40,846 nucleotides of DNA, from contig JAUWBD010000018.1 in NCBI GenBank assembly GCA_030605125.1, forward strand, positions 1 through 40,846, written 5' to 3'. The DNA comes from Verrucomicrobiota bacterium (lineage in GTDB: Bacteria; Verrucomicrobiota; Verrucomicrobiia; Opitutales; Opitutaceae). Below, piece by piece: positions 24,234-33,221 of the stretch; positions within the stretch are counted from its first letter, which is position 1, and every line of letters starts with the position of its first letter. The notes beneath the pieces were generated by a model. That model was not told where the DNA came from and did not search any database. It saw only the letters and a list, made by a program, of their open reading frames with translations. Both the position numbers and the translations under genes were made by a program.

Positions 24234-25331
24234 TCAGGGGGCGGGGTGGAGGTCGTAGAGGTCGGCGGCGTTGCGCCAGAGGATCCGCTCCTTGAGGTCC
24301 TTGGGCAGCGGGGGGAGCGACATCTGCGGATTGTCGAAATCCCAGTGCGGGTAGTCGGAGGAAAACATAATCATCGAGGGCGCGTTGATCATTTCGAAAA
24401 TCTGCGGGAGGTGCCGCGGGTCCTCGGGCTCCTCGATGGGCTGGGTGGTCACCTTGATGTGCTCGCGGATGTATTCGCTGGGGAGGCGTTTCAACCACGG
24501 CGTCTGCGAGCGCAGGCCCTTGTAGTTTTTGTCCATGCGCCACATGAGGTGCGGCAGCCAGGCGATGCCGCCCTCGATGGCGACGAAGCGCAGGGCCGGG
24601 AACTTCTCGAACACGCCCTCGCAGACGAGCGAGTTGACGTGGGCCATGTAGGACGTGGGGAGGATATTGTGCCACTCCATGTAGCGGGTGGGGTGGCCGG
24701 CGGGCGTGGCAGGATAGGCGGTGCCGCGCCCCTCGGTGCCGGGGTGCACGGCGATGGGCAGGCCGTGCTCGGCGCAGGCTTGGTAGATGGGGTGGAAAAA
24801 GCGCTGGCCAAAGAGGCGGTTGGAGGCGCTGGCCATGATCACCTGCACCATGGCGGGATGCTCGCCCCACTTGTGGATCTCGCGCACGGCGGCCTCGGGA
24901 TCGGAGTGGTTGATGAGAATGGAGCCGCGGAAACGCGGGGAGTGCGCGAGCCAGGTGTGGGCGAGCCATTCGTTGTAGGCGGAGGCGAGCGCGTTGCCGA
25001 GATCGGGATCGGGGTGGATCGAGATGCCGAGCACGCCGGAGCCGGTGAGGATGCCGTAGTCGATGCCGTAGCGGTCGAGATGGTCGGTGATGAGGAAGGC
25101 GGGATCGCTGCCCGGCACCCCACCGCCGGGCGTCTTGGCGTCGTGGCGAAAAACGCCCATCGGCGAGAAGTAGGAGTGGCCGGGAACGAGCAGGCCGTGG
25201 CGCGCGACGATCTCGGCCCAGTAGGCGGGGAGAAAGGGAAGCAGGTCGGCGGGCTGGGTGAGGGCGTTGTGGACGTCGGCGTCGATGAGCCGGAGGCCCG
25301 GGGAGGCGGATTGGGTCGTGGTCGAATCCAT
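24234..25331 (-). CDS. Amidohydrolase_2-family metal-dependent hydrolase or decarboxylase
   Basis: 365 residues from the ATG at 25331, chosen because the family N-terminus LIDADVHN follows at residues 15-22. Asp19 and His21, His196 in IAVHPGTEG, His221, and Asp326 in FSSDYPHWDFD are the expected metal-site and catalytic residues of the COG2159 TIM-barrel group, which includes ACMSD-like decarboxylases and lactone or amide hydrolases. Reaction and substrate cannot be assigned. It is encoded just before the Rieske protein; the pair looks like a small transcription unit with its own promoter, as the preceding fucosidase gene ends in a strong terminator. An inverted repeat GTTAC-AC-GTAAC lies 50 bases upstream of the start. 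Confidence 0.85.
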   Translation of the reverse strand: MDSTTTQSASPGLRLIDADVHNALTQPADLLPFLPAYWAEIVARHGLLVPGHSYFSPMGVFRHDAKTPGGGVPGSDPAFLITDHLDRYGIDYGILTGSGVLGISIHPDPDLGNALASAYNEWLAHTWLAHSPRFRGSILINHSDPEAAVREIHKWGEHPAMVQVIMASASNRLFGQRFFHPIYQACAEHGLPIAVHPGTEGRGTAYPATPAGHPTRYMEWHNILPTSYMAHVNSLVCEGVFEKFPALRFVAIEGGIAWLPHLMWRMDKNYKGLRSQTPWLKRLPSEYIREHIKVTTQPIEEPEDPRHLPQIFEMINAPSMIMFSSDYPHWDFDNPQMSLPPLPKDLKERILWRNAADLYDLHPAP

Positions 25332-25380
25332 GGGACCGGGAACTTCGGGAGCGTGGCGGGAGGCGGCAAAGTCACCGGTG

Positions 25381-25392
25381 GTTACACGTAAC
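25381..25392. promoter_or_regulatory. Small palindrome upstream of the amidohydrolase gene
   Basis: GTTAC and GTAAC arms flank AC. It sits between the fucosidase terminator and the amidohydrolase start, so a regulator site is possible; it is too short to be certain. Confidence 0.3.
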
Positions 25393-25401
25393 TCATCCCG
25401 G

Positions 25402-25428
25402 AAAAAAACGCCCCGCGCAGGCGGGGCG
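25402..25428 (-). terminator. Rho-independent terminator of the alpha-L-fucosidase gene
   Basis: On the minus strand CGCCCCGC and GCGGGGCG (25428-25421 and 25416-25409) form a perfect 8-bp stem with a 4-base loop, followed by seven T (25408-25402), 33 bases past the fucosidase stop. Confidence 0.9.
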
Positions 25429-25460
25429 GCGTTGGCCGGGTTCCGGCTGATTGGCACGGA

Positions 25461-26849
25461 TCAGAAGGGCCGGCGGTCGGCGATGGACGCGGCTCGGGCG
25501 GCGTCGAGGCGGGCGCGCTCGGCGGCGGTGGCCGCGTCGTCGTTGAGGGTAAAAGCGACGACGGTGTCGCGCTCGTCGGGGAGCGGGAAGGTGCAGGCGG
25601 TGGGCGAGGCGAAGTTGAAGAAGATGTCGTCGGGGGCGTCGAAGGTCTGCACGCCGGGGTTCCAGAAATCGGTGATGAGCACGGCGGCGTTGTTGGCGAG
25701 GAGGCGGCCGTCGCGCACGCGACCGCGCAGGCCCTGGAGGCTGATGTTGCCGATCACCGGCTCGGTGAGGTGGGCGTAGAGGGTGTCGCCTTTTTGGGTG
25801 AAGCGGCCCCACTCGGGTTTCGCAAAAGCGGCGGGGCCGGCGCCGCGGATGGAGTCCTCGTTGAGGGCGAGCCATTCGCCGATCTCGGCGAGGATGCGGC
25901 GGGCGGGGGCGGGCACGCGACCGCGGGCGTCGGGCGAGACGTTGAGGAGGAGGTTGCCGTCCTTGGAAACGCAGTTGACGAGGGCGCGGATGATGGCGGC
26001 GGGCGATTTCCAGGCGTGGTCGGTGGCGGAGAAGCACCAGGAGTTGGTGAGGGTGAACCAGCCTTCCCAAGGCATGGGCTGGCCGGCGTCGTCGCGGAGG
26101 CCCTCGCGCGGGATGTTTTGCTCGGTCTGCTCGTAATCGCCGGCGTAGGCGGGGCGGGGGATTTTTTTGCGGGGCTCGTTGCCCCAGCGGTCGTTGAGGA
26201 GGAGCCAGGGCTGGAGGGCGCGGAGCTTTTTCTGGATCTCGGTCGCGCCCCATTTTTCGCCGGCGTAGTCCCAGTAGGAGAAATCCACTACAAGCGAGTC
26301 GATGCGGCCGTAATTGGTGCACAGCTCGATGAGCTGGCCGTGGAGGTAGGCGACATAGCGGGACCAGTCGCACTTGGCGTCGCGGGCCGGCGAGTCGGGG
26401 TGGTGGCGGAGCGGGTGCTGGCGGTCGCCGGTGGCGGGGCAGTCGGGGTGGTGCCAGTCCACGAGCGAGTAGTAGAGCCCGACGGCGAGGCCCTCGGCGC
26501 GCACGGCCTCGACCCACTCGCGCACGAGATCGCGGCGGGCGGGGGTGTTGGTCGATTTGAACTCGGTGAGCGCGGAGTCGAAGAGGCAGAAACCGTCGTG
26601 GTGCTTGGTGGTGAGGACGGCGTAGCGCGCGCCGGCGGCCTTGGCGAGGCGGGCCCACTCGACGGCCCAGCCGGGCTCGGGGTTGAAGCGATCGAAATAG
26701 GTCTGGTATTCGGCGTCGGTGAGGCGCTCGGTGGAGCGGACCCATTCGCCGCGGGCGGCGACGGAGTAGAGACCGAAGTGAAGCGACATGCCAAAGCGAT
26801 CATGGCGCCAGCGGGCGAGGGACTCGGAGGGGGAGGCGGGAAGGGACAT
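25461..26849 (-). CDS. GH29 alpha-L-fucosidase, no signal peptide
   Basis: 462 residues from the ATG at 26849 (the frame runs further upstream but without family sequence). GH29 marks are WRHDRFGMSLHFGLYS at the start, YAVLTTKHHDGFCLFDS at 77-92, GLYYSLVDWHHPD, DSLVVDFSYWDYAG with Asp189 as expected nucleophile, and DGNLLLNVSPDARGRVP. Members hydrolyse terminal alpha-L-fucosides with retention. Lack of a signal peptide points to cytoplasmic cleavage of imported fucosylated oligosaccharides. A short beta-rich C-terminal domain follows the barrel. The gene is monocistronic, with its own terminator, and diverges from the small secreted protein gene at 27002. Confidence 0.9.
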   Translation of the reverse strand: MSLPASPSESLARWRHDRFGMSLHFGLYSVAARGEWVRSTERLTDAEYQTYFDRFNPEPGWAVEWARLAKAAGARYAVLTTKHHDGFCLFDSALTEFKSTNTPARRDLVREWVEAVRAEGLAVGLYYSLVDWHHPDCPATGDRQHPLRHHPDSPARDAKCDWSRYVAYLHGQLIELCTNYGRIDSLVVDFSYWDYAGEKWGATEIQKKLRALQPWLLLNDRWGNEPRKKIPRPAYAGDYEQTEQNIPREGLRDDAGQPMPWEGWFTLTNSWCFSATDHAWKSPAAIIRALVNCVSKDGNLLLNVSPDARGRVPAPARRILAEIGEWLALNEDSIRGAGPAAFAKPEWGRFTQKGDTLYAHLTEPVIGNISLQGLRGRVRDGRLLANNAAVLITDFWNPGVQTFDAPDDIFFNFASPTACTFPLPDERDTVVAFTLNDDAATAAERARLDAARAASIADRRPF

Positions 26850-26920
26850 GTGGGCGAAAAGCGGAGAGCACGGCAAATCACGCGGAAAGGGCCAAGCGCG
26901 ACGCGATTCGCACGAGAGCA

Positions 26921-26947
26921 TGTTGCGCTATCGTGAGAATCGGCGGG
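26921..26947 (+). promoter_or_regulatory. Shared upstream motif, copy 1
   Basis: TGTTGCGCTATCGTGAGAAT followed by CGGCGGG, 55-80 bases upstream of the secreted protein at 27002. It matches copy 2 (minus strand, 33143-33117) at 17 of the first 20 positions. A related, weaker copy lies at 36131-36157. Possibly a promoter or activator site. Confidence 0.4.
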
Positions 26948-27001
26948 GCTTTGTCCGGGCCCGGGAGACGGGGCAGGTTTCGCGGAAAACCCACCTCGCC
27001 C

Positions 27002-27649
27002 ATGCCCCTGACCTCGCTCCTCCGCTTCGCGCGCTCCGCCCTTGTTTGCGCATTCCTGCCTCTCGCCGTTTGTCATGCGGCCCCACCCGCCGCGCCGGCG
27101 CTTGGCTTCCAGATGGGGCGCCACGCGGTGTCCTTCGACGAAGCGATGCGGGTGCGCCAGGACGACGCGAGCTATCTCATGATGCGCTGGTTCAGCGTGA
27201 AGCCGGACGCGGTGAATCTCACGCGGATCTCGCCCACGGTCGTGGCCGGAACGATCTCACTGCCGAGAGAGGACTACGTGGTGACCTACACGCGGGTGAG
27301 CGACTCGGTGTTGCGGGTGAACATCGGCCGCTCGCGGGGCCCGGCGGGCAGCGTGGTGCAGAGCGTGTTGTATCTGCCCTCCGCTCGCTATGCCGGAGCC
27401 AAGGTCATCCATGCCAAGGGCGAGTATGTGCTGCCGGCGGAGCCTGCGCGAAAGGAGTATCCGAAGTCGGCGCGCCTGACGGTGGCGCCGTCGGATACCT
27501 TCATTCCCTTCACGATCCGGATGACGACCGGGAGCTTCATGGATTTGCGCGACTACCGCGCCGAACAGCGAAGCAACAAAACCTTCCAGATCTTCGTGGT
27601 CGGCAAGCCCGACACCGAGATCGAGTATGAGATCCAGTTTGGCGAGTAG
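27002..27649 (+). CDS. Small secreted protein of unknown function
   Basis: 215 residues with a signal peptide (LVCAFLPLAVCHAAPPAAP). The mature part is beta-rich, with regular alternating hydrophobics (VVAGTISLPREDYVVTYTRV, VLRVNIGRSRGPAG, DTFIPFTIRMTTGSFMDL) suggesting a beta-sandwich; no family motif is recognised. It stands alone on the plus strand between two minus-strand carbohydrate genes and ends in a strong terminator. The start at 27002 follows CCC and gives the cleanest signal peptide; the upstream part of the frame is unrelated in character. A binding or accessory protein is possible, unproven. Confidence 0.7.
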   Translation: MPLTSLLRFARSALVCAFLPLAVCHAAPPAAPALGFQMGRHAVSFDEAMRVRQDDASYLMMRWFSVKPDAVNLTRISPTVVAGTISLPREDYVVTYTRVSDSVLRVNIGRSRGPAGSVVQSVLYLPSARYAGAKVIHAKGEYVLPAEPARKEYPKSARLTVAPSDTFIPFTIRMTTGSFMDLRDYRAEQRSNKTFQIFVVGKPDTEIEYEIQFGE

Positions 27650-27679
27650 CGGCCGCGAGGCGGCCGGCCCGGGATCGCG

Positions 27680-27706
27680 GGGCGCGCTTCGGCGCGCCCT
27701 TTTTTT
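27680..27706 (+). terminator. Rho-independent terminator with UUCG tetraloop
   Basis: GGGCGCGC (27680-27687), loop TTCG, GCGCGCCC (27692-27699), then seven T (27700-27706): a perfect 8-bp stem with the very stable C(UUCG)G loop, 30 bases past the stop at 27649. Confidence 0.92.
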
Positions 27707-27733
27707 ATTTCCGCAGGGCGCCGGCGGAGCGGG

Positions 27734-29551
27734 TCACGCGCCGAGGATGGCCTCGCCGAGCGGAAGTCGGAGATCGAAATCAACGGTCCATTCGCGCGCT
27801 TCGTCACTCGCTTCGGGCCAGGTGAGGCGCCAGAGCGAGTTTTGCTCCTCGCCCAGCAGGTAGGGGCCTTTTTGGGGGAGGCAGACAACCGTCGGCGCGG
27901 CGTGTTCGCCGGGCGCCATCCACCAGAGGTGGGCGATGCGCGGCACGCCGGAGGAGAGGGCGCGCGCCGGCCACGCGACCCGCCAGGCCGGGCCGTGCTC
28001 GTGCGACACGATTTCGGGAGCGGCACCCGAGACGAGCGGATGATGGCCGAAGGTCCACGTGCGTCCCTCGTGTTGGGCGAGGAGCAGGCGGCCGCCATCG
28101 GGCAGGGTGCGCGCGCGCAGGGTGGCGCGATCAAAGCCGATCAACTCGAGCGCGTCGGCGAGCTGCTCCCAGCGGGTGGAGACGCGGGGCATGCGGCGAA
28201 GGGCGACGACGCGCGCTCCGCGCTGCCTGCATTCGGTGAAGCCGGTGATGGCGGGGATGGTGGCGCGCGAAAGCGCCTTGTGGAGATCTCGCTTGATCGA
28301 CGGATGCCCGACCTCGACGCCGTCCTCGCGGCTGCGCCAGCGGAGAAAACCCCAGCCTTCCGATCCCGCGGTGAAGGAGACGGGGAAGGACTGCCACGAG
28401 AGGCCCCATTCGAGAAATTCGGCCTCGGGCATGAGCGGAAAATGGGAGACGGAGCCGATGCGGTGGGTCGGGGCGATGGAGGCGACCGCGACCGCGCCGC
28501 GCAGGCAGGGAATGGAGAGTTCGCGCCGGGCGGGCGCGGCGTCGGCGGCCGGCGCGAGGTCGAGCAGCTTTTCCTCGTGGAAGAGGTGATGGTAGGCGAA
28601 GTGGACGACGGTATCGGTGGTGTCGCGCACGGTGTCGGCCCAGTCCGTCCAAGCTTGGACGCGGTCGAGGTAGGGGCGGGGGCGGGTGCGCGCGGTGAAG
28701 GCGTAGCTGCGAATGGCCGGGACCCGCGGGCCGCCGGCAAAGGCGCGTTCGAGCCGCACCAGATCCGAGAAGAGCCGCACGAAATGCTCGCGGATGGGTT
28801 TGGGCAGGGTGCGGGAGAGCAGCAGCAGCGAGCCGAGCTGGCTGAACATGACCCCGGTGTAGATGTCGCTCAGGTGCTCGCCCCAGCCCCAGCCCTCGGT
28901 GAGCCAGTAGGTGGTGGCGTCGATGATGGCCTCGACGAGATCGGGCGAGGGCGGGCGGCCAAGGATCTCGCCCAGGAGCCAGGCGCAGACGAGGTCGCCG
29001 AGGTATTTGTTGGGATAGTGGAAACAGCGCTCGGCGACGGCGTGGGTGAACCAGCGGTGGAGATCGAGGCACATCGCGTCGATGAACTCTCGCTGGCCGG
29101 CGGTGAGGGAGTCGGCGTAGCGGAGGCGAAGGACGCAGAGATTGAGGCCGACGAAGAAGGCGGCGTTGGTGTCGGTGACGCGGCCCTCCTCGGCCCACCA
29201 GGCGAAGTTGCCGTGCGAGGCGGAGCCGTCGGTGCACTGGAGGCGGCGCAGGCCGGCGAGGACGGCATCGAGCGGCTCCTCGTTCAGGCGGCCGAGCTGG
29301 GCGGCGACGACGAGGCGGGCGGCGTTGCGCGGGAGGGAGTGCGCTCGGGTCAGCGAGGCGAGGCGCGGCGAAGCGGACTGATGGGTGAGATCGGGGTGCG
29401 ACCAGAGGCCGAGCGCCGCGTCGAAGCGGTCTCCATAGCAGGGCGGCGGCGAGGAAGGGTGGGCGGCGAGGGCGGTGGGCATGGCGCGGGCGGCGGCGAC
29501 AGGGAGGAGCATCCGGCGGGAACCGGGGGCGACAAACCGGGGTGCGTTCAC
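27734..29551 (-). CDS. Probable exported (alpha/alpha)-barrel protein of unknown enzymatic type
   Basis: 605 residues from a GTG at 29551. The N-terminus has SRRMLLPVAAARAMPTALA, which fits a Tat signal (S-R-R-x-x-L plus a moderate hydrophobic stretch). Residues about 50-300 are almost all helix with repeated tryptophan/tyrosine patches (CFHYPNKYLGDLVCAWLLGE, YWLTEGWGWGEHLSDIYTG), as in (alpha/alpha)6 toroid lyases or glycoside hydrolases; the rest is beta-rich. The overall plan resembles polysaccharide lyases with a heparinase-like fold, but no diagnostic motif is seen, so no activity is assigned. It lies 18 bases behind the 1152-residue LamG protein on the same strand, clearly in one unit with it. 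Confidence 0.7.
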   Translation of the reverse strand: MNAPRFVAPGSRRMLLPVAAARAMPTALAAHPSSPPPCYGDRFDAALGLWSHPDLTHQSASPRLASLTRAHSLPRNAARLVVAAQLGRLNEEPLDAVLAGLRRLQCTDGSASHGNFAWWAEEGRVTDTNAAFFVGLNLCVLRLRYADSLTAGQREFIDAMCLDLHRWFTHAVAERCFHYPNKYLGDLVCAWLLGEILGRPPSPDLVEAIIDATTYWLTEGWGWGEHLSDIYTGVMFSQLGSLLLLSRTLPKPIREHFVRLFSDLVRLERAFAGGPRVPAIRSYAFTARTRPRPYLDRVQAWTDWADTVRDTTDTVVHFAYHHLFHEEKLLDLAPAADAAPARRELSIPCLRGAVAVASIAPTHRIGSVSHFPLMPEAEFLEWGLSWQSFPVSFTAGSEGWGFLRWRSREDGVEVGHPSIKRDLHKALSRATIPAITGFTECRQRGARVVALRRMPRVSTRWEQLADALELIGFDRATLRARTLPDGGRLLLAQHEGRTWTFGHHPLVSGAAPEIVSHEHGPAWRVAWPARALSSGVPRIAHLWWMAPGEHAAPTVVCLPQKGPYLLGEEQNSLWRLTWPEASDEAREWTVDFDLRLPLGEAILGA

Positions 29552-29569
29552 TCCTGAGTATGCGGGGGC

Positions 29570-32500
29570 TCAGGGGGTGGCGGCGCGGAGGCGGAGGAAG
29601 AGCCGCGGGCGGGCGTCGCGGGCCACGTGGGCCTCCACCTCCTCGTGCGTGTCGGTGCGGCTCACGATCTCCTCGACCACGCCCGCCGTGGACCAGGCGG
29701 AGAGCGTCTCGGACCACTGCGCGGCGGCGGAGACGTCGGGCGCGTAGCGGGCGCGCCGATACGCCAGGGTCAGCACGTCGCCGGAGGGGCTGATCTCCAA
29801 GCGGGGGAGCGCGGCGGTGGCGGCGGGCACGAGCGGGTCGAGGCCGAGGGCGTATTTGAGCAGATTTGGCACGCCGTCGCCCGCCGGGGCGGCGGCGGGG
29901 CCGGAGATGGCGGAGTCGGCCAGCTGGGCGGCGGAGAAGTGGCGCTGGCGCCAGCTCTCGAGCGTGCCGTAGGGCGCGGGCGGGGCCGGGAGCGTGCCGC
30001 CCATCAGGTGCGCGATCGACTCGGCGGGGAAGGCGTGGCGATGGATGCGAAGCTGCGAGAGGCGGCCGTTGAACTGGTTGGTCGCGGAGGTGTTGGGCTG
30101 GCCGATCCACACCGGGGCGGAGTTGGTGTTGAGCACGGCGCTGCTCTCGGTGGCGGTGGTGTCGAGCACGCCGTTGACGTAGAGCCGGGCGCGCTGGGCG
30201 GAGGGCAGGGAGCCGTCGAAGACGACCGCGACGTGATACCAGGCGTCGTTGGCGAAGACGGTGCTCGAGGGGAAGCGGTTGTTGGTGGTGTCGAGATCGA
30301 TGAAGAGGCGGTTGCCGGTGAAGAAAAAGACGGAGAAGACACCGTCGGTGGTGCCGGTGCGCTTGGAGACGACGAAGCGGGGATCGGTGCCGTTGAGGTT
30401 GGAAGGGCGCACCCAGAAGGCGATGGTGAGCGCGCCCATGGCGTTGAAGGCGGCCTCGTTGGGCACGGAGGCGACCTGGGTGGAGCCGGCGAGGTTGACC
30501 ACGCGGCCGCGGGTGGTGTCGTCGGGCCAGGTGGGGGCGGAGGAGAACGTGAGCGCGCGGCCCTGGCCGGAGGCGTCGGCGGCGGTGGAGCCGGTGGTCT
30601 CGGTGAAGGGCCAGTGCGCGACGACGCCGTAGGGCGGGCCGGGGACGGCGGGCGTGACGGCGAGCACGCTCGCGCTCCAGGGGCCGGGGCCGAGGAGGGT
30701 GACGGGGCGGACGCGGTAGGCGTAGCCGGAGCCGGCGGCGAGGGCGTCGTCGGCGTAGTGGATCGTGGATACGGAGCCGAGGTCGAGCCAGGCGCCGTCG
30801 GGCAGGAGGCGGCGCTGGATCTGGTAACCGGAGAGCCCGTCGGCGGCGAGCGCCTGCCAGGCGAGGGAGGCGGAGCCGGAGGTGACGGCGGTGACGGAGA
30901 GGCCGGAGACGGGAGTGGTGGGCGAGGCCACCGACTGGGGAACGACGACGAGGCGCGGGTGCGCGGAGCTGGTGCCGTTTTCCTTGGTGGCGAAGGTGGA
31001 GTTGGAGCCGGAGGCGCCGTTGGCGCGGGTGAGGGCGAGCGTGGCGGAGGGGCGGCCGGCGGCGCGCACCGAGTTGAGGAAGGCGACCAGCTCGGGGCCG
31101 GTGAAGACGAGCGTGGCGCCGTTGGCCGTGGAACCGGGGACGTTGAGCGTGAGCAGGAGCTGGGCGCGGCCGCCGTTTTCGGTGCCGGCGCCGGTGAGCA
31201 GGTCGGTGCCGGAGGAGGTGTTGTTGGCGGGAGCGTTGTCCCAGTTGATCTGCATCTCGGGCCAGTCTTCGCCGAGCTTGCCGCCGCCGGCGGTGCTGCC
31301 GGGGTTGAGGCCGTAGAGGCGGAAGTTGAGGCCATTGGTCAGGTCGGCGGAGTCCCAGTCGAGCTGGGTGAAGGTGACGCGCAGCTCGGCGTGGCGGAGG
31401 TCCTCGGCGAGATCGCGGACGTCGAAACGGAGGTAGGCTTTGCGGTTGCCGACCTGTTTCACGTTCATCGTGGCGTTGGCGCCGCGGAGGGTGGTGCCTT
31501 CGACGCCGGAGTCGGCCTGCGGACCGAGGAAATAGGCGGGGCCGGTGGTGCCGAGCGAGGGCGTGGACCAATCCGAGCCGGCGCCGCCGGCGTAGAGGGC
31601 GCGCACCCGGTAGCGGTAGGTGGTGGCGGGGGCGAGACCCGTGTCCTCAAGCGAGAGGGTGGCGGCGGGGAGGGTGGCGAGGGTTTGCCAGGTGTCGGCG
31701 GAGGCGGGCGCGCGTTGAACCTCCCAGCCGGTGACGGCGCCGGAGGTCTGGTCGAGCCAGGAGAGGGCGATGCGGGCGAAGGAGAGCGGGGTGGCGCGCG
31801 GGCGGCCGGTGGCGGCGAGCGAGATGCGATAGACGTTGCCGTCGGTGCCGCCGAGGCGGGCGGGGACGCCGGTGCCGTCGGCGTAGAAGTAGTCGAAATT
31901 GGTGGTGAGAAAGAACTCGTCGCCCTGCGAGGCGAAGCGGGCGAAGAGCAGCCGGGGGCCGGGGCAGAGGGCGTTGAAGAGTTCGGTCCAGGACTGGCCG
32001 TGGTTGGTGCTCTCAAAGACGCGGGCGCGGTTGTGGTATTGGTTGGCGCCGCTGGTGATGGTCTGGCTGAGGAGCGCGCGGAGGCGGCCGTCGGCGGTGA
32101 AGTGGAAATCCTGCACGCGCACGGTGGTCTCGTTGACGGTGAGTCCGGGGAAGTTGTTGAACTCGCGCAGATCGAGCGTGGGCTCCATCTGGTGGATCGC
32201 GTAGAGCCGGTGGAAAGTGTGATAGTAGGCGACGCCGTCGCGCGTGATGCTGCGGCGCTGGTAGAGCTGGTTGGCGATGTGGGGAAAGCCGGCGGCGGAG
32301 TAGGTGGCGTGAGCGACGGCGAACTCGTCCCCGGTGCCGGGCGTGTAGCGGAAGATCGGGGTCGAGTCGCTCCACGGCATGACGTAGAGCTGGCCCTGCA
32401 CGACGAAGAAGTGCAGGGGCTCCTGCGAGGAACCGTCGGCGCCGCGCATCGGGCCGCCACGGGCGACGCGCCAGTTGACGCCGTCGTTTTCGCTGACGAC

Positions 32501-33028
32501 GAGGTGGGGGTAGCCGTTGCGATTGCCGTTTGAGGAGAGGAGCTTGCCGTCCCAGAGGTAAACATCGCGGCTGTGCTCGACGGCGAAGGAGTCGAAAGGC
32601 TGGTTGTTGGGCAGGATGATGTCGCGGCGCGTCCAGGTGGTGCCGTCGAGGATGTTGATGTTGGCGCCGGTGACGCCGAGGTCCTCGTTGTTGATATACA
32701 TCTTCCCGTCGAACTCGCGGAAGCGGATCACGAGTTCCTGGCGAATGCGTTGCTCGAGGTCGAAGGTCTGGCGGTCGAAGGCGAAACTCCAGACGTCGAT
32801 GGAGGTGTTGGTGGCGGTGTCGCCGCTGCCGATGAGCAGGCGGCCTTGGTAGGGCTCGAGGGTGTTGATGACTTTCGCGCCGGTGTTGGCCGCGCCCCAG
32901 CGGGCGGTGAGGGGGTTGCCGAGCAGCTCGATGCGCGAGGTGAAGTCCGGCGCCTGGGCGAGGACGGGCGCGGCGGCGGCGTGGGCGCGCGCGGCGAAGG
33001 ACGCGAGGGTGGTGCGGGCGCGGCGCAT
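29570..33028 (-). CDS. Large multidomain protein: propeller-like, Fn3, CBM96-like, Fn3, LamG and YALG tail
   Basis: 1152 residues. The N-terminus (MRRARTTLASFAARAHAAAAPVLAQAP) is a weak signal peptide. Residues about 30-400 look like a BNR/sialidase-type propeller (VVSENDGVNWRVARGG, FESTNHGQSWTEL). Fn3 follows (405-495), then about 497-670 a DNRLRE/CBM96-like sandwich (DSGVEGTTLRGANATMNVKQ, KAYLRFDVRDL), a second Fn3 (690-790), LamG (800-1000) and a C-terminal module from about 1015 (LESWRQRHFS, GDGVPNLLKYALGLDPL, ending PRLFLRLR). CBM96 is known from alginate-binding contexts. No catalytic residues are certain; it may be a binding or exo-acting protein. The tail is homologous to the frameshifted tail at 8051-8446. 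The start at 33028 follows CCCCC. Confidence 0.78.
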   Translation of the reverse strand: MRRARTTLASFAARAHAAAAPVLAQAPDFTSRIELLGNPLTARWGAANTGAKVINTLEPYQGRLLIGSGDTATNTSIDVWSFAFDRQTFDLEQRIRQELVIRFREFDGKMYINNEDLGVTGANINILDGTTWTRRDIILPNNQPFDSFAVEHSRDVYLWDGKLLSSNGNRNGYPHLVVSENDGVNWRVARGGPMRGADGSSQEPLHFFVVQGQLYVMPWSDSTPIFRYTPGTGDEFAVAHATYSAAGFPHIANQLYQRRSITRDGVAYYHTFHRLYAIHQMEPTLDLREFNNFPGLTVNETTVRVQDFHFTADGRLRALLSQTITSGANQYHNRARVFESTNHGQSWTELFNALCPGPRLLFARFASQGDEFFLTTNFDYFYADGTGVPARLGGTDGNVYRISLAATGRPRATPLSFARIALSWLDQTSGAVTGWEVQRAPASADTWQTLATLPAATLSLEDTGLAPATTYRYRVRALYAGGAGSDWSTPSLGTTGPAYFLGPQADSGVEGTTLRGANATMNVKQVGNRKAYLRFDVRDLAEDLRHAELRVTFTQLDWDSADLTNGLNFRLYGLNPGSTAGGGKLGEDWPEMQINWDNAPANNTSSGTDLLTGAGTENGGRAQLLLTLNVPGSTANGATLVFTGPELVAFLNSVRAAGRPSATLALTRANGASGSNSTFATKENGTSSAHPRLVVVPQSVASPTTPVSGLSVTAVTSGSASLAWQALAADGLSGYQIQRRLLPDGAWLDLGSVSTIHYADDALAAGSGYAYRVRPVTLLGPGPWSASVLAVTPAVPGPPYGVVAHWPFTETTGSTAADASGQGRALTFSSAPTWPDDTTRGRVVNLAGSTQVASVPNEAAFNAMGALTIAFWVRPSNLNGTDPRFVVSKRTGTTDGVFSVFFFTGNRLFIDLDTTNNRFPSSTVFANDAWYHVAVVFDGSLPSAQRARLYVNGVLDTTATESSAVLNTNSAPVWIGQPNTSATNQFNGRLSQLRIHRHAFPAESIAHLMGGTLPAPPAPYGTLESWRQRHFSAAQLADSAISGPAAAPAGDGVPNLLKYALGLDPLVPAATAALPRLEISPSGDVLTLAYRRARYAPDVSAAAQWSETLSAWSTAGVVEEIVSRTDTHEEVEAHVARDARPRLFLRLRAATP

Positions 33029-33116
33029 GGGGGAGCGGCGCGGGCGGCGGGGCGTGAAAAGGGGGAGGGGACGGGGCGGCTTGATATGATCCGTGCGAGC
33101 CGGCACCCGCCAACCG

Positions 33117-33143
33117 CCCGCCATTCTGTCGATAGCACAACAA
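33117..33143 (-). promoter_or_regulatory. Shared upstream motif, copy 2
   Basis: On the minus strand TGTTGTGCTATCGACAGAAT followed by GGCGGG, about 90-115 bases upstream of the 1152-residue protein start (33028). It matches copy 1 at 26921-26947 closely and lies in a divergent intergenic region. Confidence 0.4.
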
Positions 33144-33221
33144 AGCCTCGGTGACGGGTTGGCGTGCGGAGCGGTTGTCGGCACGGTGGCGATCTCGATC
33201 CCCTCGCGTTTGCCCCTGTTG

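Noticed and set aside
28131-31571. 1146-codon minus-strand frame spanning two real genes
   Set aside because: Arg/Pro/His-rich shadow of the genes at 27734-29551 and 29570-33028, which have coherent domains in another frame.
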